64,000 nucleotides of DNA from Micrasema longulum (taxonomy: Eukaryota; Arthropoda; Insecta; Trichoptera; Brachycentridae). Positions 55,641 through 64,000 of this stretch are shown here, piece by piece (the stretch's first letter is position 1; each line of letters opens with the position of its first letter). The notes beneath the pieces were generated by a model. The model did not search any database and was not told the origin of the DNA. It saw only the letters and a program-made list of their open reading frames with translations. The stretch covers positions 62,001 to 126,000 of the forward strand of contig JAGVSM010001163.1 in the NCBI GenBank assembly GCA_022494885.1, read 5' to 3'. The position numbers and the translations under genes are program-made.

Positions 55641-56835
55641 ATGTGAATGTGAAGCTTAATTTCAATGTTATAAAGTTTTACTTTTCTTTAACGCTTCTCT
55701 TGGTTCCTTTCCAAAAAAACGATTCTTGCCTCCATTTCCTGATTTTTTATAGTAAGTTTACATATAGTGGTTTCAGTTGACTCTAATTATTTAATAAGCT
55801 TTATCGACCTGTCACCCTCCATGAAATAACCCAACTTCAGCTCATCATAGCTGTCGGCTATCCGTCTGACTTATGTTTGTAAAGCTGTTATTGCATTGCT
55901 AACATCTAAGTTAGCCGAAAATGGGGACTGTGGAGAGGAGTTGATGTCAGCTCCCAGAAATTTTCTCATCATCTTTTTTGGGGGCCATTTTGATATTCGT
56001 AAAATTCTGTATTAGTATTAACAGGAGACAATTTTGTATGCAGTATAGGTATGTGCGCCTTCACTTTTGCAAATCCGCAATCTTGCTAGCACGAAATCTG
56101 AATGACGACACTTTGACACATCAATCAGACAGTCAGGATATTTAAATGACCTCACTGCCCGCTAATAGAAATAAAGAAAAAATCACAGGCCAATAAGAGA
56201 AGAGCACTGACAAAGCAAAAAAAAGTTTGATAAAGTTTTGAACTTTTTGAGAACGTTTTAACTGTTTTTATCTATCCTAGCCTTAGAGTATATAATATAT
56301 ACTCTAAGATCCTAGCACTGTAAATAATATAAAATATGAAAGCCAAACTTAAAAATTACCAAAACGTGTACTACTTACTTTTATAAACTGCCTTTTTTTA
56401 TATTTTATTTTTCACAAAGGTAAGACACAGATTGTTAACTTGCAAATAGGGGTGGGAGAATTATGTGAGAGCACTCATCGTCTACCTAAAAGTCTATAAG
56501 AACTTTGACTTGGAGGAAAAGATTTGGCCATAAATTTGATTGAGACAATACCTTGCAAAAAAAAAGTGGTGATTTACACGGACTTACGAAAAATATCAAT
56601 GTTTTTATAGGACAAAATAACTGTTATCCTAGTACTTACAATGAACTAAGTGTATGTCCTTCTCCACAAACAAGAGTTTTTATTTTTTGGAAAGGTACAG
56701 CGTTAGAATAAAAAATACCAAACTTTTACGAATATTTCTTATAAGAAAACTATAATAAATATATTGTATAAAATATAATTAATACATATTTTAAAAAAAT
56801 AAATAAAAGAACATATTTCTGATTAAAAATAAATA
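55641..56835. other. Intron sequence without recognised genes
   Basis: Contains the short palindrome at 56282-56308 and otherwise unassigned AT-rich DNA. Confidence 0.45.
56282..56308. repeat. 27-bp palindrome
   Basis: CTTAGAGTATATA, one base, then its exact reverse complement. Short enough to arise by chance in AT-rich DNA, though the GC-bearing outer part is perfect. Confidence 0.8.
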
Positions 56836-56869
56836 GGAGTTCGGAAAAAAAACGCAAAATTTTTATTTT

Positions 56870-57260
56870 AAATAAATTTCTATTTATCCTCTTCAAAATA
56901 CTCGCTATTTGCAACTATGCATCGATGCAAACGCTTAATCTAAGTGTTCATGCACTTTTTGTAGGACTGCAAAGGTATGACCATTAGTCCTCGCAGCGAA
57001 TTTTCTTTTATGGCATCAATCATCTCAAAGCGCGTTCTTTTAAATAGCCATTTTAGTCTTAGGAAAAAAAAAAAAAAAGAAGGGGCATGATCTGGAAAAA
57101 CGGTGCTTGGCTGATGGCAAATGTCGATTTTTTGGACAAAAACTCCGAAACAATCAACTCTGTATGAGATGGCGTATTATTGTGGTGGAAAATCCATTAA
57201 TTTTCCATTCATTTGTTGAATGAGGAATGCCAACCCAACCCGGAATTAAAGTTTAAAAAT
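56870..57260 (-). mobile_element. Mariner-like transposase, C-terminal relic
   Basis: On the minus strand: MDFPPQ-type residues, ICHQPSTVFPDHAPS, then LRLKWLFKRTRFEMIDAIKE, NSLRGLMVIPLQSYKKCMNT and IKRLHRCIVANSEYFEEDK followed by a stop. Mariner transposases end with PDLAPSD..LF..LK..L.G.RF...EDI......W..R..KCI...G.YFEGD, in this order; the PD.APS step holds the last catalytic acid. A poly-A run near 57062-57078 interrupts it. Inactive. Confidence 0.85.
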
Positions 57261-57980
57261 GTTTTCGTGTACACATGAATATTTGAACATTTTGGAGTAG
57301 GATGAAATATCTCAAAAACGCACGCAAAAATAAATAAAAAATGTTAAAAATAGTATTCATTTTAAAATCGTAAATAATGACGTCACTCCTTATCTACGTG
57401 TTGTATTTCTGGATTCCGCTTTAAAGCCCCCGCACCTTGTAAGGAACGTTTTGACCGTAGAAAACATTTCAGTTTGTCGACATTTCAACCAGAGATTATG
57501 TCGACTTTCTATGTTTTTCTAAATTGAATTGTTTGTAAAAACAACCATAATATAGAAATAAGCAAATAACGATCAGTTAAATGAAGTAATCAAAGCAATA
57601 TTCTATAGATTCTTGTCAGTTTTGTAATTGGCTGGGGAAATACAACTTACGCGGTCCGTGAAAGTAAGAACGCCAACCGTTTCATGACGTCACTACTGAA
57701 AAGTGACACACTGATTACAGTCATTTGGCGCGGTATTTGATAAAGGTAACTTTAAAAAATCATATCTTTGTAAATAACGCAGAAAAAAAAAAAATTTTTG
57801 CTTTGTTAAATAGTACGCTAATAGGAAAAATAATAATTAAAAAACGGTGGAATTCCTCATTGAATTTAGTGTTTTTGGGACGAAGTGGGCGGCGACGCGT
57901 TTCATGGCCAAAACATCGATCGAAATATGATTTGCCAATTCATATGAGAAGTTAAATAACGTAACAAGCTCTCGGATTAA
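57261..57980. other. Unassigned sequence between mariner pieces
   Basis: About 720 bases with no recognised transposase motif; TGACGTCACT occurs twice (about 57378, 57686). It could be an insertion within one mariner copy or the gap between two copies. Confidence 0.4.
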
Positions 57981-57984
57981 TACT

Positions 57985-58350
57985 CATTGATATTTAAACA
58001 CGGTGTGCTTTACCGATTCGATGTTTTTTTCGGTAATTCACGTTGTTGGACGTCCAGTATGTTATCATTATCTAAGCATTCACGAACGTCTTTGAACCTC
58101 TTATTCTATTTGTATGCCCGTGTTTTCAACACACGCGATTCTGCAAAGCCTTTATTTAACATTTTCAATGATTTGGCAGACGAAATTTCATAGGCAACAC
58201 AAATTTTGAGGCACGTTCTTTGTTTCATTTTTTTATTCAGTGTGTACATCGCCACACAGAAATTGTTCAATTCACTCAAACAGACGCAGACTACAGAAAA
58301 TCTGATCGCTGTCAAACTTTGACATATTGTCAAAAATAGTGCTGCCAACG
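57985..58350 (-). mobile_element. Mariner-like transposase, N-terminal relic
   Basis: The minus strand reads QRTCLKICVAYEISSAKSLK, MLNKGFAESRVLKTRAYK, a stop where a tryptophan is usual, then NKRFKDVRECLDNDN. This matches the first DNA-binding helix-turn-helix of mariner transposases (QR..IKFC...G.S..E....L..A.G...L....V..W...F..GRE...DD). Orientation and order agree with the C-terminal piece at 56.87-57.26 kb. Confidence 0.8.
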
Positions 58351-59915
58351 TGATTTCAGAAATTGAAGAAATTTCCGTTTATTTATATGCGCACACTCTC
58401 CACGCAGTAGCACGTTTCTTCAAAGTATTATACTCGGAAAGCGAGAATTAATTTAAGGGTACCCGTCACAATAAATTTACACAAGTCGTAGTAACGTCGG
58501 TACTTTATTTAACGCTGACCTTCATCAACAATAAAAGTTTTTTAAATTATAATTTACGTACATATAATTAAATATGAGTTATTTCCTAATTAACGCACTA
58601 AAAAAATTGTGAAAAATATTTCCAGGACCTCTAGTTAACAGCTCCAGCTTGGACACTAAAATGATCTTTTTGGACGGTTAAAATTAACATAACTACAGAC
58701 TGAATATACAGGTTCACATACATAATAATGTAAAGCTCGTATCAAGAAACGTTATCGTGAAACGTTAACTTTTTAAATACATTAAAGATTACTGTCCGTA
58801 TGGTATGCAAATCAAGAAATATAAAAACGTGTGCCTCTACGAAAAATATTTCTTTATCCCCGACTTTTACGAGAACACAGCCACATTTTGGAATGTTCGT
58901 TGTCTTTCATATACATTAAAATGATAAATCTTCCCAGAGGTTACAGCCAGATTAGGGAAATAAATTTTCTTTAAGTACTCGCGTTAAGAAAATACAGACA
59001 ACACAATTTTTGCGAAATGTGAATTTTTATGACCTTAATACAATAATAAAGAGAGTATTATAAATTACATTAATTCAATTTCAAAAATAAAATTAAAGTG
59101 TTTTTATTACCTTTTTTCTCACTTATGAGAAATTATACACTAACCAAAAAATATTTTAATTGTATACTACAAATTTTCTGACCGCGGCGCCATGCTTTTT
59201 TGAGTTTGGGCATGCGGTTATGTTTTTTATCATTACGTTAGTTTTTTATATTTTATTATATTTAAAATAATTAGGTTTATCTGACTAGATACGTTTTTTT
59301 AATTATTATTTTAATGTTTACTTTGTTAAATAGCTAATCTTAAGCATGTTTCACATTTTGTGAAATGTTTTCCTCGGCACGGGACACCCCAATAAAGGAA
59401 CATTATTCTGTATAAAAAAAGAATACACTCAATGTAAAAGTATTTTAAAATAAAATAAATAAATAGGACTCTTATGTAAGTGGCCTCGAAACCGGTACCC
59501 ACATTCCTATGTACATAATATCATGTAAGTAATATATACTATAAATTGATATTTTTCGGTGGTTCTGTGAGATACAACAACCATCCATAAAATCAACTCA
59601 AACGATGTTACTTTGTGGTATTACATATAAATATATATATATATATATATATTATCCATTACTTTCATATATAATTCATTACAAAATAAATAAAAAATAG
59701 CACTATGAATTCATTCGATTTAAAATATTTAATTGAAATGTCAACTGGCCGCATTGTCCTAGTAATTAATAGTGCTAAAAATGGCCGCGTGGAGCGCTAT
59801 GTATCCTGCAATACGACGCATGAAAGTAATTATGGTCTTTTGTCAAAAGCACCATCTCAAAGAAAAATAGTCCTTAAAAAACAATGTTTGAAATACTACT
59901 TTCCAACAATGTTTG
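58351..59915. other. No gene supported
   Basis: AT-rich. A GAAACCGGT word lies near 59488 (GGCCTCGAAACCGGTACCC), and an AT dinucleotide run at 59630-59652. The open frame 59705-59920 (MNSFDLKYLIEMSTGRIVLV) is unassigned. Confidence 0.4.
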
Positions 59916-59929
59916 AGTAGGTCCAAATG

Positions 59930-60105
59930 CTTGCAAATGAGGAAATATGGATGTTTAAACATGGACAAAATGGTGAATGTTACACGGTGTGTAAAATGGC
60001 CTCTTAAATCAGCCAATGACAGGTCATAAGCCCTGTAAATGCCTAGGCTTCCGTATTACCTTCTCAAAAATGTTTTCCTTCTGTGTTGAAATAAATTTAA
60101 ATACT
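59930..60105 (-). repeat. Repeat A copy
   Basis: Minus orientation: GGACAAAATGGTGAATGTTA, CACGGTGTGTAAAATGGCC, AGCCAATGACAGGTCATAAG and CCCTGTAAATGCCTAGGCTT. Well preserved core. Confidence 0.85.
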
Positions 60106-63100
60106 GCTTTCCAAATCAAGAATCTTCAAATAATTTGTGTAATATGAAAGTTTAATATAGGAGAAAAAACCCGCACTGGGGTAAATACATTCAAAATAAA
60201 GTATACTTATTTGTATGAAAAAATAAGCTGGAATAATCGGCCAGTTTCTTAGCTCACCGCAGGCGCTGGGCGCGCTTTATTAAAATTTATATTTATCTTA
60301 GGATAAAAATACAAACCTTGGAAATTATTTAAAATAAATGTTTAATATTTATTTGTTTTTCTGTAAATAAAGTTAAAATAAAACATTATTATTGTTAGTC
60401 AAATATAATGGTAAGCTGCGCATAATTGCTTCTATACGCGGTTCGCCCCTGTTGCCTAGACATTAAGTTCTTCAATAACTTATCCATCTTATTTGAGACG
60501 TCTGTCTATCGAGAACGAATTTTCAAAAAGCTATGTCTTTTGGCAACAATTTGCAGGTATTGATATTTAAAAAAACAATCGATAAGCGATTTTAATTAAA
60601 AGAAAAAGCACTAATTTAAATACAAAAGGAAAATTCAGACTGAAAATATTCGAATTTAACTTTAACATTGACGTTTTGTAGTATTAATTAAGTTAATCGC
60701 GTGGATAAATTTTCCACTTCAATTAGTATTTTTGGACTGTAAAAAATATTTTCACTGTAAAATGATATTCTTGCTTTACAGTAAAAAATTGAATTTTTCG
60801 AGCACAAAATAATGCGGAAACGAATATTTTTTCTGTTTAAGTTTTTTTTCAAAATAAGTCTAATTAATCGTAAGAGTTAAAAATTGTGTCGACTAGTATG
60901 TTTCCACACAACGTCATAGGTAATTTAATAAATTTATTGACTTGGTGTTTATTTTGTAGAGCTCCATATTATTTATTTATGAGTTATCGATTTATTTTAA
61001 AGAAACAAACAGTCGACAATGATACAATAAATTTGTTTAAAGAATACGGTTTAAAGACAGACCAGCGAAGTTTCTAAATAAAAATCATACATATTATTAA
61101 ATTGTGTTACAACAAAAGGATGTGTATTTGCATAAAATAAGTGAAAATGTGAGTTAATGTGTATTAGAGTGGGAGTAAGTGTTCAGGTGTGTGCATCATT
61201 AAAAAGTAAGTGGGATTGTATCGCAGCCAGAAATAATAAGTCTTCATTTACTTTGAAATAAATTAAGGGCATGTTAAATATATGAAGAGATGAAAGAAAA
61301 AACATCATAGTTTGAGCAAGAACGAAAGAGAAAAGAGTATTGTGCAAAGTTTGTGCTACAGACTGGCAGATGGAATAAATACTTATTTGTCGTCACGCGA
61401 AAGGGGACATTAAGATTAATTTTGGAGAGTAGGTTAAAAGAGTCTACTTTATTATTTAATAATTTATGTAAATAGCATAATTCAGATACAGCGCGTCTAT
61501 TTTCAAGGGTAAAACATCCATTTTGTTAGGCAGATCGGCTGTTAGTACAAAGCGTTTAATTGTTTTTATAATATAGGTATTGTCATTTTAATATTAAAAT
61601 TAATCAATAATTTGAGTCGACCTATAATTGTTTTTGTTATGTTTTAACACAAAAACAAAATTTCCGATAGTTGTTAGGTCTTTTTAGGGCATTTTTAAAT
61701 TAATGTGAAGGTTGAATAGATTGAAGGTACTTGAATAGCTTTATAATTCTAGGTACTTAAGTAGTAATAAATGGAACGAAAAATTATTGCTACTCTTGAA
61801 ATTTTACTGAAATGTAACTATTCGCAATCTTTTTTTATGACAACAAAGCATAACGCTATTTAAAGATAGCATTTTAAAGAAAAAAATAAAATGCTTATTA
61901 TACTACAAATACATTATGATCGACCCACTTGCTTGTTGGCAGATGAACGTTCGAAATGGCCTGGTTCGCGGAGTGCGTTTTTTTATTTACTTTTAAACTG
62001 AACCCTAATGCAATGAATGCCTTGAATTACCTACCTTGTACTGGAGTTCTAGCACCAGATTCTTTGTGACTTTTCACGCGATAGTCAGGATTAGATCAAA
62101 TCCTGTGGTCAGGAAGGTGGGCATTTGACGTGATATACGATAACACGACACAGTGGATTTAATGTGTTATTGATCGCAAAAATAACTTGTTCGCAATCGC
62201 GGTAAAAATATCAAAAGGCACATGCAAGACCGATCAGTTCAGTTTTTATTGTGGAGCAAAGACAATATTGGTACCCACAGTAGGCATTACAACATCTAAT
62301 CCAGGGCCTAGTAGGTAGCAAATAAATTTGATCGTCTCAAACTAGTAAACATGCTCTAAACATATTAAGTAAGTATGACGTAACCACATTTAAAAAACTA
62401 TTTTCAAATGTTGGATTCATTCAAGTCGTAAATAATCGTACTAGAAAAATGGAACAAAAGTTGTGGTAAAGCGGCGTTTGAGCCAAGAACATTCAAATCC
62501 AGAGTCTTCGACTTTATTTTCGGTTTAACACGTGAATCTGTTGAAGTTTCCTGTACGGTTGAACTAGTAAAGTTATGAAATAGTATTCAGAATCTTCTCT
62601 ACCCTCTGGAGAGTGATTAATTTTAGATTTTTTATTTTTTTAATGCAAAAAAACTTTATTTCATATAATAGCCATGCTGATAATTAAACGTCAAAAAATG
62701 TATAAAACAGTTAAAAAAAACAAAAAAAATAATAATACGGTTTGGTCAATTCAACAAAAACAATTGTTTTGGGCAATGCTTTAGGTCGCAATAATGTTCT
62801 AAATGAAAATCGTCATGTTAGATTTGACGTGTTTATATTTATTTAACGTTTAATGATCAGTGTCACCAGATATGAAGCAAAGTGTAAACGCATGCAAAAA
62901 ATAAAATCTCCAGATTAATTTCTCTCTAGGGAGGTAGAGAAGATTGATAATACCACCCCAGTAGTGCTATTCTAGCCAACCTCGCGCCCATAAATAACAC
63001 TTTTACCTCGCGTATTTACAACAAATACGTGAGATAAAATCTTTTTCTACAGCCGCGAGAGCTTTTGGAATATCACCCCTGGTGGTTTGGAAAAAGCAAA

Positions 63101-63235
63101 GGCGTATGTTAGAACTTGTAAAGATCTAAAAGTTTAAAAATACAAGGCATTTAAAAAGTTTTGTTACTTTTCCATTGGAGTCAGTGAAAACTTTGCTTAC
63201 TAACTTTTTTGAATCCAAGAAAGTACATATTTAAT
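60106..63235. other. About 3.1 kb with no gene seen
   Basis: AT-rich intronic or intergenic DNA. It probably lies inside the cyclase gene's next intron, since the missing 3' exons must be further right. The open frame 60886-61077 has no motif. Near 63003-63033 a short imperfect inverted repeat (CTCGCGTATTT / AAATACGTGAG) is visible. Confidence 0.4.
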
Positions 63236-63237
63236 AT

Positions 63238-63480
63238 CATTTACTCTAGGATAACGTTTTATCTTTACAAAGATACCAAGGCTACCAAATTACAGAGAGT
63301 TTCTCCAGGCAACTTTTCTCTCGCAAGTAGCAGTTTTTTCCAGTATATGAGCATCGCAAGAAGGCTTACATATGTCTACAGTTGCGGTATTTGGTGGCCA
63401 AGCTGCATCTGGAGCAGTGAAAAAATAAGACGTAGAGTAAATAAAGTGACTCAAGCAACAACAAATACGCGTTGACAGTT
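63238..63480 (+). repeat. Repeat C, second copy
   Basis: TTTACAAAGATACCAAGGCT, ACCAAATTACAGAGAG, CAACTTTTCTCTCGC and GGTGGCCAAGCTGCATCTGG align in order with the reverse complement of 5594-5886. Boundaries are not defined here. The open frames across it on both strands are probably incidental. Confidence 0.5.
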
Positions 63481-63747
63481 GAAATTGACAAGTAACAGTA
63501 TCACAGGCGGGGGATGCGCGCGCATCTTTGTATAAAGATTTGTTGTAAATAGGACGCATTCTAACTTTTCTGAATTCGACCACATATCAATTTGTGTATA
63601 CACATTACAATATTCTTTGGTTAAATACCGTTTTCTGAACAACGTAACACGAGTTTTAGACATTTTTTTACTCAATAGAATGCTAATAATATGTTTCTCA
63701 CATGCATTTGAGAGATATATCATATTTGCATTATTATCCTGTAAGCA

Positions 63748-63803
63748 TGTTAACTAGGAATGGAAAGACTGAGAGAGATATTGAAAAGACTGAGAAAGAT
63801 ATT
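63748..63803 (+). mobile_element. RTE-like LINE sliver next to SINE-A
   Basis: AACTAGGAATGGAAAGACTG then AGAGAGATATTG matches CACTAGGGATGGAATGACTG and AGAAAGATATTG at 24390-24422. The phrase GACTGAGARAGATATTGAA occurs twice in tandem here, just before the SINE. Confidence 0.65.
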
Positions 63804-63993
63804 GAATCGGGTTGTGGTCCTGTGACTAGTGTCTCGGACTCACGGACCAAAAGTCAGTGGTTCGAATCCTCCTTTACCCCAACTTGCTCTCATTTTCTAA
63901 TTGTGAGTTATTTACAATTCGTTGAAAATGGCCCTCAAAATGAAATATTTGGGTTAATCATAAGAACGCAAATATTTCTTTTAAAAAAAAAAA
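63804..63993 (+). repeat. SINE-A, near-complete copy
   Basis: GAATCGGGTTGTGGTCCTGT, B box GGTTCGAATCC, TTTCTAATTGTGAGTTATTT, GAAAATGGCCCTCAAAATG and an A run at 63982-63993. The right flank is cut by the window edge, so a full target duplication cannot be read. Confidence 0.8.
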
Positions 63994-64000
63994 GAGGTTG

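Noticed and set aside
63290..63583. 97-codon minus-strand gene
   Set aside because: It overlaps repeat C, which has a second copy at 5.6-5.9 kb, and has no recognised domain.

Overview
This is a 64-kb stretch of very AT-rich, repeat-dense animal nuclear DNA. The organism is almost certainly an insect or another arthropod. The evidence is an intron-split gene whose protein resembles the insect soluble guanylate cyclase alpha subunit, many degenerate non-LTR retrotransposons, tRNA-derived SINEs, MITEs, and mariner- and piggyBac-like transposase remnants. I cannot assign an order. There is no bacterial gene organisation, CRISPR array, rRNA gene or intact tRNA gene.

The only host gene I can support firmly is on the + strand: five internal exons of a soluble guanylate cyclase alpha subunit (Drosophila Gycalpha99B-like), at 27520-27602, 36862-36944, 49352-49506, 53208-53419 and 54979-55223. 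They join in one open frame of about 259 codons with matching intron phases (0/2, 2/1, 1/0, 0/2, 2/1). They cover the N-terminal H-NOX-like region and the start of the following H-NOX-associated region. The first exon(s) lie upstream. The rest of the associated domain, the coiled coil and the cyclase domain lie beyond the right edge. The introns are about 9.3, 12.4, 3.7 and 1.6 kb. The fourth has a GC donor instead of GT.

Nearly everything else recognisable is transposon debris. From 1 to 27.5 kb lie LINE 3' ends, an RTE-like family (copies at 3.1-3.7, 9.8-10.1, 24.0-25.0 and 63.7 kb), a foldback MITE abutting a piggyBac-like C-terminus (3.8-4.4 kb), SINEs and several nested insertions. The 9.3-kb intron carries a tandem and inverted dispersed repeat (28.2-29.1 kb) and one isolated reading frame with a signal-peptide-like start (32392-32574) that could be a first exon of another gene. 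The 12.4-kb intron holds the best-preserved LINE (41.4-43.9 kb), further LINE fragments and a tandemly expanded Harbinger-like MITE. Downstream of the last exon are an RNase H-type LINE relic, two pieces of mariner-like transposase and more SINEs.

Three interspersed families recur enough to define from this window alone. SINE-A is tRNA-like with a B box GGTTCGAATCC (about nine copies). SINE-B is a second tRNA-like family (at least seven whole or partial copies). Repeat A is marked by the core GTGGCCACTTTACAC (about twelve copies). I found no convincing undescribed biological system. The most useful observations are the nested insertions with empty-site comparisons, two long perfect hairpins, the GC-AG intron, and a beta-subunit-like histidine in the alpha subunit.
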